Assembly (NCBI GenBank): GCA_027322375.1
Contig: DAHVRS010000130.1
Coordinates: 1-5,022 of the forward strand
Reading direction: 5' to 3'
DNA length: 5,022 nt
Origin: Brachybacterium sp.
Lineage (GTDB): Bacteria; Actinomycetota; Actinomycetes; Actinomycetales; Dermabacteraceae
Position 1 is the stretch's first letter. Each line of letters starts with the position of its first letter. The notes beneath the pieces were generated by a model. It ran no database searches. It was not told the DNA's origin and saw only the letters and a program-made list of their open reading frames with translations. This document shows positions 1 to 5,022 of the stretch, one piece after another. A program made the position numbers and the translations under genes.

Positions 1-1270
1 CGCCACCCTGGTCGCCGCGCTGAACGAGAAGGACGGCGAGGGGACCTGGGCCTTCATCCCCACCGGTGAGGCCTACGCCGCGCAGGGTCTGGACGGCGGC
101 CAGGACGTGATCACCAACGCGATCATCTACCAGCCCGCGCACGTGCGCCCCGAGGGCAGCGTGCAGATCCTCGCCGGCGATCCCGCCTTCGACAACGCCC
201 GCGAGCCGCTCGGCCAGGTCTTCGTGCCGGTCGGTGCTGACGGTGCTGAGCAGGTGGAGGGCGAGCCGTTCTTCTTCACCATCAACCACTTCAAGTCCAA
301 GGGCTCGGCCGACGCGCAGGACGCGAACCTCCCCGCCGACCCGGTCCAGGGCAACGCCCGCACCTCCCGCCTCCAGCAGGCCGAGGCGCTGAAGACCTGG
401 GCGGAGGAGACCGCGGCCTCGCTCGGCGTCGAGGACGTCCTGCACGGCGGCGACTTCAACGCCTACACGCAGGAGGAGCCGCTGCAGCTCTTCTACGCCG
501 ACGGCTTCATCGACCTCGGCGAGACCTACGATCCCGAGGGCTGGTCCTACAGCTACGGCGGCATGGTCGGTTCGCTCGACCATGTCCTCGCCTCCCCGTC
601 GGCCGCCGAGCGTGTCACCGGCGCGACCGACTGGCAGATCAACGGGCCCGAGTCCGTGATGCTGCAGTACGGCCGCTACCGCAACAACGTGGTGGACCTG
701 CATGACGGCGGACCCTTCGGCTCCTCCGACCACGACCCGATCATCGTGGGCCTCGATGCCGGCTTCGCGGACGCCCCGGCCCTGCCGGAGTACGCCGACG
801 TCCCGGCCGCGCACCCGCACCATGACGCGATCGTATGGGCCAGCGGCAACGGCGTCATCGCCCCGCTCGGAGAGGACACCTTCGCGCCCGATCGTCCCGC
901 GGACCGCGGCACCCTCGCCGTGGCGCTCTACGTGATAGCCGGCTCGCCCGAGGTGGAGCTGCCCGCGACCTCGCCCTTCAAGGACCTGAAGACCGACGAT
1001 CCTCAGTACGCGGCGCTCGTCTGGGCCTCGCAGGAGGGCCTCGTCACCGCGAACCGCGGCGGCGCGATCCGGCCGAACGCGGCGCTGTCCGCCGGGGAGC
1101 TCGCCGAGGCGCTGCACACCGCGGCCGGGTACTCGGGCTCGCAGGCCGACGCGCTTGCGTGGCTCGCTGAGGAAGGTATCGTCAGCGCGATGACCGGCGA
1201 GGACGTACTGCGCGCCACCGCCCGCGTGGACCGCGGCGAGCTCGCTGCAGCCCTCTACACGCTCCGCTGA
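1..1270 (+). CDS. ExeM/NucH-type extracellular endonuclease with C-terminal SLH-like repeats (5' end outside window)
   Basis: This is the C-terminal 422 residues of a larger secreted nuclease. The frame is open from base 2, so the ATG-like position near 107 (actually a GTG) is internal. Residues below count from base 2. EEP-fold motifs appear in order: ITNAIIYQP near 37, NHFKSKGS at 95-102, GDFNAY at 150-155, GSLDHV at 190-195 and SSDHDP at 241-246. The Asp, Asn and His of these motifs are the expected metal-binding and catalytic residues of this phosphodiesterase family, so the enzyme should cleave extracellular DNA or RNA with a divalent metal. The N-terminal metal-binding Glu and any signal peptide or lamin-tail domain lie upstream and cannot be checked. 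After the EEP domain come three SLH-like repeats (about 264-315, 325-377 and 381-422), which suggest attachment to the cell wall. The second and third are degenerate. The family call is firm; substrate and anchoring are inferred. Confidence 0.92.
   Translation, partial: ATLVAALNEKDGEGTWAFIPTGEAYAAQGLDGGQDVITNAIIYQPAHVRPEGSVQILAGDPAFDNAREPLGQVFVPVGADGAEQVEGEPFFFTINHFKSKGSADAQDANLPADPVQGNARTSRLQQAEALKTWAEETAASLGVEDVLHGGDFNAYTQEEPLQLFYADGFIDLGETYDPEGWSYSYGGMVGSLDHVLASPSAAERVTGATDWQINGPESVMLQYGRYRNNVVDLHDGGPFGSSDHDPIIVGLDAGFADAPALPEYADVPAAHPHHDAIVWASGNGVIAPLGEDTFAPDRPADRGTLAVALYVIAGSPEVELPATSPFKDLKTDDPQYAALVWASQEGLVTANRGGAIRPNAALSAGELAEALHTAAGYSGSQADALAWLAEEGIVSAMTGEDVLRATARVDRGELAAALYTLR
232..249 (+). 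repeat. Tandem 9-bp duplication inside the nuclease gene
   Basis: The unit CGGTGCTGA occurs twice in direct succession (232-240 and 241-249). It keeps the frame and gives a G-A-D/G-A-E repeat in an acidic linker just before the strand leading to NHFKSKGS. It is most likely a small in-frame slippage product in a surface loop, with no expected effect on catalysis. Confidence 0.8.
790..1267 (+). other. Three SLH-like repeats in the nuclease tail
   Basis: The encoded segment begins YADVPAAHPHHDAIVWA and continues with GVIAPLGEDTFAPDRPADRG, which fits the SLH pattern of an initial F/Y-x-D-V, a helix with an AI-WA core, a Gly-Val turn, F-x-P and a final R-G. Repeat 2 (from about base 974) has FKDL, ALVWASQEGLV and IRPNAALSAGEL, but lacks the usual Arg. 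Repeat 3 (from about base 1142) keeps ALAWLAEEGIV and ARVDRGELAAALY but lost the initial F-x-D. Known SLH domains often bind cell-wall polysaccharide as a trimer of such repeats. Whether this degenerate set still binds is unknown. Confidence 0.75.
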
Positions 1271-1301
1271 CACTGGTTGACTCGACACTGAACGGACCCG
1301 C

Positions 1302-2696
1302 ATGACCACGACCGGGCACACCGCCCTGTCCCGACGCCTGACCCTGCGGGACGCGGTGGTCATCGGGCTCGCCTCGATGATCGGCGCCGGGGCGTTCGTC
1401 TCCCTCGGCGCCGCGCAGGACCTCGCGGGCGCCCTCGCCCCGCTCGCCGTGCTGCTCGCCGCAGGGGTCGCGCTGTGCAACGCGACCTCCACGGCGCAGC
1501 TCGCCGCCCAGCACCCCACCTCGGGCGGTACCTACCACTACGGCCGCGAGCGGCTCGGCCCGTGGTGGGGGTTCCTCGCCGGCTGGTGCTTCGTGCTCGG
1601 AAAGATCGCCTCGTGCGCCGCGATGGCGCTGGTGATCGCCGCGTATGTCGTGCCCGAGCCGTTCCAGCGGCCCGTCGCCGCGCTCGTGGTCGTCGGGCTG
1701 ACCGGCGTGAACCTCGTGGGCGTCACCCGCACCGCCGCCCTCGCCCGCATTCTCGTGACGATCGCGCTCACTGCGCTCGTCCTCACCGGCGCCCGGCTCG
1801 CGGTCGGGATCGGAGAGGGGATCGCGGCCGACGGGGCAGGGGCCGACGGGGCAGCGCTGCCCGCCACCCCCGGCCCCCTCGCCGGGCAGGCCGCCGGGCT
1901 CTGGGACGGCGGCCTCGCGGCTGTCGCCAGTGCTGGCGCCGGCGGCGCCCTCGCCATCGCGCTCGCCGTCGCCCAGGCCGCGGCGCTGATGTTCTTCGCC
2001 TTCGCCGGCTACGCCCGCGTCGCGACGCTCGGCGAGGAGGTCGTCGCGCCGCGCCGCACCATCCCGCGCGCGATCCTCCTCGCCCTCGGGATCGTCGCCG
2101 CCCTGTACCTGCTCCTCTCGGTGCTGCTGGTCCTCCTCGGCTCCGCGGTCGGCAGCCCCGCCGCCGCCGACGGCTGGGGGCCCGCCCCCTTCCTCGCCGC
2201 GCTCGACGCGGTGGGCGCGGGAGCGCTGTGGCGCGCGGTGATCACGATCGGTGCGGTCGCCGCGGCGAGCGGGGCACTGCTCGCTCTCATCGCCGGGATC
2301 TCCCGCACCGTCCTCGCCATGTCCCGCGAGGGCGACCTCCCGCGTCCGCTCGCGCACGTCAGCGCACGGTACTCGGTGCCGCAGCGGGCGGAGGCGGTGG
2401 CCAGCCTCGCCGTGGTGCTGCTCGTGCTGCTCGCGGCGGACGTGCTCATCGCGATCGCTGCCTCCGCCTTCGGCGTCCTGCTCTACTACGCGATCGCGAA
2501 CCTCGCCGCCCTCACCCAGACCGGGCAGTGGCGGCTCTTCCCGACAGCGATGCAGGTCGCGGGCCTGATCGGCTGCCTCCTCCTCGTCGCCGCCCTGCCC
2601 GGCCGGACGCTCGCCGCGGGCCTCATCCTCCTCGCCGTCGGCGTCCTCTACCGCGCCCTCGCCCTCCACCTGCGCCCGCGCGCGGCCCGACACTGA
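1302..2696 (+). CDS. APC-superfamily amino-acid permease
   Basis: This 464-residue integral membrane protein is probably a secondary transporter importing amino acids or related amines with protons or by exchange. Family marks are the broken TM1 motif IGAGAF at 27-32, the TM2-3 loop HPTSGGTYHYGRERLGP at 71-87, the TM6 and following loop FAFAGYARVATLGEE at 232-246 with the basic PRRTIPRAI, and RTVLAMSREGDLP at 335-347 after TM8. About 12 hydrophobic segments can be counted, roughly at 15-36, 43-66, 90-116, 125-140, 148-168, 205-238, 255-281, 310-333, 364-380, 382-402, 413-431 and 434-452. Length and topology are normal for the superfamily. The start is preceded only by a weak GGA (1294-1296), 5 nt from the ATG. 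The gene begins 31 nt after the nuclease stop, so read-through transcription is possible. The loop after TM5 is long and Gly/Ala/Asp-rich. The substrate cannot be assigned from sequence alone. Confidence 0.9.
   Translation: MTTTGHTALSRRLTLRDAVVIGLASMIGAGAFVSLGAAQDLAGALAPLAVLLAAGVALCNATSTAQLAAQHPTSGGTYHYGRERLGPWWGFLAGWCFVLGKIASCAAMALVIAAYVVPEPFQRPVAALVVVGLTGVNLVGVTRTAALARILVTIALTALVLTGARLAVGIGEGIAADGAGADGAALPATPGPLAGQAAGLWDGGLAAVASAGAGGALAIALAVAQAAALMFFAFAGYARVATLGEEVVAPRRTIPRAILLALGIVAALYLLLSVLLVLLGSAVGSPAAADGWGPAPFLAALDAVGAGALWRAVITIGAVAAASGALLALIAGISRTVLAMSREGDLPRPLAHVSARYSVPQRAEAVASLAVVLLVLLAADVLIAIAASAFGVLLYYAIANLAALTQTGQWRLFPTAMQVAGLIGCLLLVAALPGRTLAAGLILLAVGVLYRALALHLRPRAARH
1826..1854 (+). 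repeat. Imperfect 15-bp tandem repeat in the permease TM5-TM6 loop
   Basis: The 14-mer GGCCGACGGGGCAG occurs at 1826-1839 and again at 1841-1854, giving a period of 15 bp, or five codons. It encodes two adjacent A-D-G-A units (about residues 176-184) in the enlarged hydrophilic loop between TM5 and TM6. An in-frame slippage expansion explains it well. Length differences between related strains would be expected here. Confidence 0.8.
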
Positions 2697-2731
2697 CCCG
2701 CACCACCCCGCCCACCGCACCCGCCCACACT

Positions 2732-2737
2732 GAGGAG
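2732..2737 (+). promoter_or_regulatory. Strong Shine-Dalgarno for the SRPBCC gene
   Basis: GAGGAG lies 7 nt upstream of the ATG at 2745. It is the clearest ribosome binding site in the window and fixes the start of the downstream gene. The 48-nt gap between the permease and this gene is C-rich on the plus strand and shows no recognisable -35/-10 pair, so co-transcription from upstream is the simpler reading. Confidence 0.8.
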
Positions 2738-2744
2738 ACCTGCC

Positions 2745-3404
2745 ATGGTCGACGTTCCCGCCCAGCTCGCCGCCGTCACCCGCGCCTACCGCGTCGAGGA
2801 GCGCGACGGCGAGGAGATGCACGTCCAGACCCTCGAGCAGACCGTCCCCGTATCGCTCGCCGAGGCATGGACCGCGCTGACCACTGCGGAGCGGATCAGC
2901 ACCTGGTTCCTCCCCATCAGCGGCGACTTCCGCGAAGGCGGCAGCTACCAGTTCGAGGGCAACGCCGGCGGCACGATCACCGTGTGCGAGGCCCCCGCGG
3001 ACGGCCGCGCCGAGATCGCTGTGACCTGGGAGGCGATGGGCTCCGTGTCCTGGGTGACGTTGCGCCTCGCGGCAGTCGAGGAGGGCGCGACCAGCGTCGA
3101 GCTCGAGCACACCAGCCGTGTCGCGGACGTCCCCGCCGAGATGTGGGAGACCTTCGGCCCGGGCGCGACGGGCGTGGGCTGGGACGGCGGGATGCTGGGC
3201 CTCGGCCTGCACCTCGGCGGCGTCGAGGGCTCCCTCTCCCCGGACGAGGCCGCCGCCTGGGCCGGCACCGACGAGGGCCGCTTCTTCTACCGCGGCGCTG
3301 CGGACGGCTGGGCCGTCGCCCACACCGCCGCCGGCGAGGATCCCGCCGTGGCCCAGCAGCGGGCCGACGCCACCTACGGCTTCTACACCGGCACCGGCGC
3401 CTGA
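2745..3404 (+). CDS. SRPBCC/AHSA1-like (START-fold) protein
   Basis: This 219-residue soluble protein, with no signal peptide or membrane segment, is probably cytoplasmic. The core from about residue 28 to 157 shows the SRPBCC/AHSA1 pattern: a first strand TLEQTVPVS, the helix AEAWTALTTAERISTWF (39-55), the Gly-rich turn GDFREGGSYQF (60-70), strands VTWEAMG (93-99) and TSVELEHTS (116-124), then the long C-terminal helix around GWDGGMLGLGLHL (145-157). The fold makes a deep hydrophobic cavity and often binds small ligands; no catalytic role is visible. Residues about 160-219 form a C-terminal tail (RFFYRGAADGWAVAHTAAG, ending YGFYTGTGA) beyond the usual 140-150 residue domain, a layout I recall in actinobacterial members of the family. 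Such genes often sit beside an ArsR-type regulator, but none is visible here. The gene follows the permease by 48 nt in the same direction. The fold is fairly sure; the biological role is unknown. Confidence 0.88.
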   Translation: MVDVPAQLAAVTRAYRVEERDGEEMHVQTLEQTVPVSLAEAWTALTTAERISTWFLPISGDFREGGSYQFEGNAGGTITVCEAPADGRAEIAVTWEAMGSVSWVTLRLAAVEEGATSVELEHTSRVADVPAEMWETFGPGATGVGWDGGMLGLGLHLGGVEGSLSPDEAAAWAGTDEGRFFYRGAADGWAVAHTAAGEDPAVAQQRADATYGFYTGTGA

Positions 3405-3413
3405 CCAGCGAGT

Positions 3414-4184
3414 TCAGACCGCCCGGGCGACCACCACGAACTCACGGCCGGGGCGGTCAGGCGCCTCGCGGATCTCCTCGACCGCGAAACCGGCCGCGGT
3501 GAGCGTGGCGCGCAGTTCGGGCTCGTCCCGCCAGCGCAGCGTCGAGGAGGAGGCGACGACGCTCCCGTCCTCGAACACGAACTCGTCCGCGAAGGTCACC
3601 AGCGGCAGCGCGACCTCGAACCCCGTCGGCCGCTGGACCACCCGGCCCACGCCTGGCACCTCGAACACCTCCTCGGCGGTGTCCGCCGCCCACTCCTCCC
3701 ACGCCCGACGCTCCGGCCGACGTGTCTCGAAGATCAGCACCCCGCCGTCCCGCAGCGCGCCGCGGATCCCCGCGAGCGTCCCCGCCCACGCCTCATCGGT
3801 GAGGAACACCTGCGCGACGTTCCCGGTCATCACCGCGGCATCGACCGCCATCTCCGGCAGCTCCTCCGCGGTGCCGTGCAGCCAGGTCACCTTCTCGGCG
3901 TGAGGCTTCGCCCGCGCGATCTCGAGCGAGGCGCCCGCAGGATCGATGCCGGTCACGGCGAGCCCGTCGGCCGCGAGGAGCACCGCGAGGGAGCCGGTCC
4001 CGCAGCCGACGTCCAGGACGCTGCGCGCCCCGTGCTCGGCAAGCAGCGCGTGATAGTGGGGGAGGTCGTCCCGCGCCCCGTCGAACACGTCGTAGCAGGC
4101 AGCGAGCCGCGGATCGGCGAAGAGCGGGTCCGGACCGGGCTGCGAGGCAGGGGCGCTCGTGGACGCAGGGGAGCTCGGAGTCAT
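3414..4184 (-). CDS. Class I SAM-dependent methyltransferase
   Basis: This 256-residue protein is a probable soluble Rossmann-fold methyltransferase using S-adenosylmethionine. Visible motifs are motif I VLDVGCGTG (56-64), the acidic end of strand 2 in TGIDPA (D81, expected to hold the SAM ribose), WLHGTAEELP (101-110) for the adenine-contacting region, motif II around VDAAVMTGNVAQVF (114-127) and LRDGGVLIFETRRP (144-157) for strand 5. A mainly beta-stranded segment (about 172-220) precedes the last helix and strands, as in small-molecule methyltransferases. The acceptor substrate cannot be named. The first 20 residues are a Ser/Thr/Ala/Pro-rich, probably disordered leader. The ATG at 4184 has no Shine-Dalgarno, and no better downstream start precedes the fold; a leaderless transcript is possible. 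The gene begins 27 nt after the membrane-protein stop and ends 9 nt from the convergent SRPBCC stop. Confidence 0.9.
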   Translation of the reverse strand: MTPSSPASTSAPASQPGPDPLFADPRLAACYDVFDGARDDLPHYHALLAEHGARSVLDVGCGTGSLAVLLAADGLAVTGIDPAGASLEIARAKPHAEKVTWLHGTAEELPEMAVDAAVMTGNVAQVFLTDEAWAGTLAGIRGALRDGGVLIFETRRPERRAWEEWAADTAEEVFEVPGVGRVVQRPTGFEVALPLVTFADEFVFEDGSVVASSSTLRWRDEPELRATLTAAGFAVEEIREAPDRPGREFVVVARAV

Positions 4185-4191
4185 GCGGCCG

Positions 4192-4220
4192 ACGCTACTG
4201 CCTGCGACGGCTCAGACGAA
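4192..4220 (-). promoter_or_regulatory. Candidate leaderless promoter for the methyltransferase
   Basis: Reading the minus strand, a TANNNT-type -10 hexamer TAGCGT (4197 to 4192) is followed by exactly 7 nt and then the ATG at 4184. That is the spacing expected if transcription starts on the A of the start codon. A poor -35 candidate TTCGTC (4220 to 4215) lies 17 nt upstream and overlaps the end of the membrane-protein gene. Leaderless mRNAs with TANNNT at this distance are common in actinobacteria. The complete lack of a Shine-Dalgarno supports the idea, but a six-base match with weak -35 could be chance. Confidence 0.4.
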
Positions 4221-4907
4221 TGAGGTCCAGGTGGTCTCGGCGTCGATCAGCCAGTGGTTGCGCAGGGTGAGGGCGCGCTCGAGCGCGGCGAGGACCCCGG
4301 CGACGGTGACCGTGATGTTCAGCCAGGTGGGTAGCTGGATTGGGGAGGTGAAGGTGCCGACCCGCTCGGCGACCGGCGGGATGCTCGTGATCAGCTCCGC
4401 CGCCTGTGGCACCATCAGCGCCACCCCGATCAGCAGCACGACGATCGCGAGCGCCCCGAGCAGGCGGCTCGCCCCGGGATGCCGTCGTCCGAAGCGGGCG
4501 CGCAGGCCCTCGAGGGAGCGGGGATGGGGACGCAGCGTCTGCGCTGGCCTGTCGCCTGCGGGCACATGGTGCATCCGGGAGAGGCCGTAGGTGCCGATCG
4601 TGACCTCGACCGTCCCGTCCGGCACTTCGAAGGCGACCGGGGAGTTCGCGATGTGGAGCTGCCGGCCGTCGCGGTAGAACGCGATCGGGGCGTGCCGGGC
4701 GCCCTCGGCGATCTTCCCGCCCTCCAGCTCGGTCGCGAGATAGCGCACGTCCACGAGGTACGAGGACTCGCGTCCCGCGGCCGGATCGGGATCCAGCGCG
4801 AACTGGGTGCGAGTGAGCGTCTGCCACCAGCGCAGATTTTTCAGCGTGCTGCCGTCCCCGGGCTTGGCGCGGCTCAGAAGGCGCTGTCGGCGCAGTCGCT
4901 GGAACAT
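4212..4907 (-). CDS. Membrane protein of unknown function, two C-terminal helices (start 4907 or 5000)
   Basis: I do not recognise this family. From ATG 4907 it is 231 residues. A basic N-terminus (MFQRLRRQRLL) leads to LKNLRWWQTLTRTQF, then a beta-rich soluble domain (about 50-115) including SSYLVDVRYLATELEGG, PIAFYRDGRQLHIANS and TVEVTIGTYGLSRMHH. A strongly basic linker (about 126-146) precedes TM1 (147-167). A roughly 28-residue loop (PQAAELI to SPIQLP) follows, then TM2 (195-215) and a basic end (RALTLRNHW). By the positive-inside rule both ends are cytoplasmic, with the short loop outside. ATG 4907 is preferred because GGGAGG stands 3 nt upstream and the 31 extra residues made from ATG 5000 are a Gly/Pro/Asp-rich stretch without fold. 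ATG 5000 (262 residues) or 4958 remain possible, since codon use in the extra part does not exclude coding. The downstream methyltransferase may be partly co-transcribed. Confidence 0.75.
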   Translation of the reverse strand: MFQRLRRQRLLSRAKPGDGSTLKNLRWWQTLTRTQFALDPDPAAGRESSYLVDVRYLATELEGGKIAEGARHAPIAFYRDGRQLHIANSPVAFEVPDGTVEVTIGTYGLSRMHHVPAGDRPAQTLRPHPRSLEGLRARFGRRHPGASRLLGALAIVVLLIGVALMVPQAAELITSIPPVAERVGTFTSPIQLPTWLNITVTVAGVLAALERALTLRNHWLIDAETTWTSFV

Positions 4908-4910
4908 GGT

Positions 4911-4916
4911 CCTCCC
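4911..4916 (-). promoter_or_regulatory. Shine-Dalgarno supporting the start at 4907
   Basis: On the minus strand GGGAGG is followed by ACC and then ATG (4907). Spacing of 3 nt is a little short, but it is a better arrangement than that of the far ATG at 5000, where the purine run directly abuts the start codon. It is the main reason for choosing the shorter membrane protein. Confidence 0.55.
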
Positions 4917-4999
4917 GGTGCGGTCGGCGCAGGGCCGTGGATCGTCGGTCCCCTCCATCCCACCGGACGGGGAGGGTCCGGCGCCAGTGCGATCTGTCA

Positions 5000-5019
5000 T
5001 CTCCTCCGAAGGGAGGAGA
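5000..5019 (-). promoter_or_regulatory. Perfect 8-bp hairpin over the far Shine-Dalgarno and start codon
   Basis: On the minus strand the arm TCTCCTCC (5019 to 5012) pairs perfectly with GGAGGAGA (5007 to 5000) around the loop CTTC. The 3' arm contains the whole purine-rich Shine-Dalgarno and the A of the ATG at 5000. In RNA this would hide the ribosome binding site of the longer membrane-protein form. It could be a translational control element, or simply a leader hairpin if translation begins at 4907. No T-run follows, so it does not look like an intrinsic terminator in either direction. Confidence 0.5.
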
Positions 5020-5022
5020 CGC

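Noticed and set aside
1277..1305. TTGACT at 1277-1282, a possible -35 box for the permease.
   Set aside because: The expected -10 position, about 17 nt downstream, falls on the start codon region (GCATGA) and does not resemble a -10 hexamer.
1182..3323. A 713-codon open frame on the minus strand, antisense to the permease and SRPBCC genes.
   Set aside because: Its product is a low-complexity Gly/Glu/Arg/Ala/Asp mix without domains, typical of an antisense frame in very GC-rich DNA. The opposite strand carries two proteins with clear family motifs.
3420..3429. Palindrome CGCCCGGGCG near the convergent gene ends, considered as a terminator.
   Set aside because: It has no loop-forming centre and no T-run, and it lies within methyltransferase codons. 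Palindromes of this size are frequent by chance at this GC content.
1475..3502. A 675-codon plus-strand open frame overlapping the permease and SRPBCC genes.
   Set aside because: The product is almost entirely Arg/Pro/Ala/Gly, crosses two real genes and reads into a third on the opposite strand. It is a shadow frame of GC-rich coding sequence.
4834..4845. AT-rich blip (five consecutive A on the minus strand, codons CTG AAA AAT CTG), considered as a frameshift or slippage site.
   Set aside because: It does not fit the standard heptamer for programmed -1 frameshifting, the run is only five bases, and the zero-frame protein continues with consistent motifs on both sides.

Overview
The window reads as chromosomal DNA of a very GC-rich actinobacterium: nearly every third codon position is G or C, and long spurious open frames occur on both strands. 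The signatures of the secreted nuclease, permease and membrane protein suggest Micrococcales, perhaps Brachybacterium or a relative. That placement comes from recall of family signatures, not from a search.

Layout: three genes run rightward, then two run leftward and converge on them. (1) Positions 1-1270 hold the 3' part of an ExeM/NucH-type extracellular endonuclease with endonuclease/exonuclease/phosphatase (EEP) catalytic motifs. Three repeats resembling S-layer homology (SLH) repeats follow at its C-terminus. Its start lies outside the window. (2) 1302-2696 is a complete 12-helix APC-superfamily amino-acid permease, 31 nt downstream. (3) 2745-3404 is a SRPBCC/AHSA1-like protein with a strong ribosome binding site. 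(4) On the minus strand, 3414-4184 is a class I SAM-dependent methyltransferase whose stop lies only 9 nt from the stop of gene 3. (5) Also on the minus strand, a conserved-looking membrane protein of unknown function ends at 4212. It starts at 4907 (preferred here) or at 5000.

No common pathway is evident. The nuclease is a surface or secreted scavenging enzyme and the permease imports amino acids or similar solutes, so both fit nutrient acquisition. The SRPBCC protein and the methyltransferase have no identifiable substrates. No intergenic stretch exceeds about 50 nt, and I see no tRNA, rRNA, insertion sequence, CRISPR array, attachment site or strong intrinsic terminator.

This looks like an ordinary chromosomal region. 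The observations most worth a second look are the SLH-like tail on the nuclease, a possible leaderless promoter placed exactly for the methyltransferase ATG, a perfect hairpin that covers the Shine-Dalgarno of the far start of the membrane protein, and the unrecognised membrane protein itself. I found no convincing sign of a new multi-gene system.
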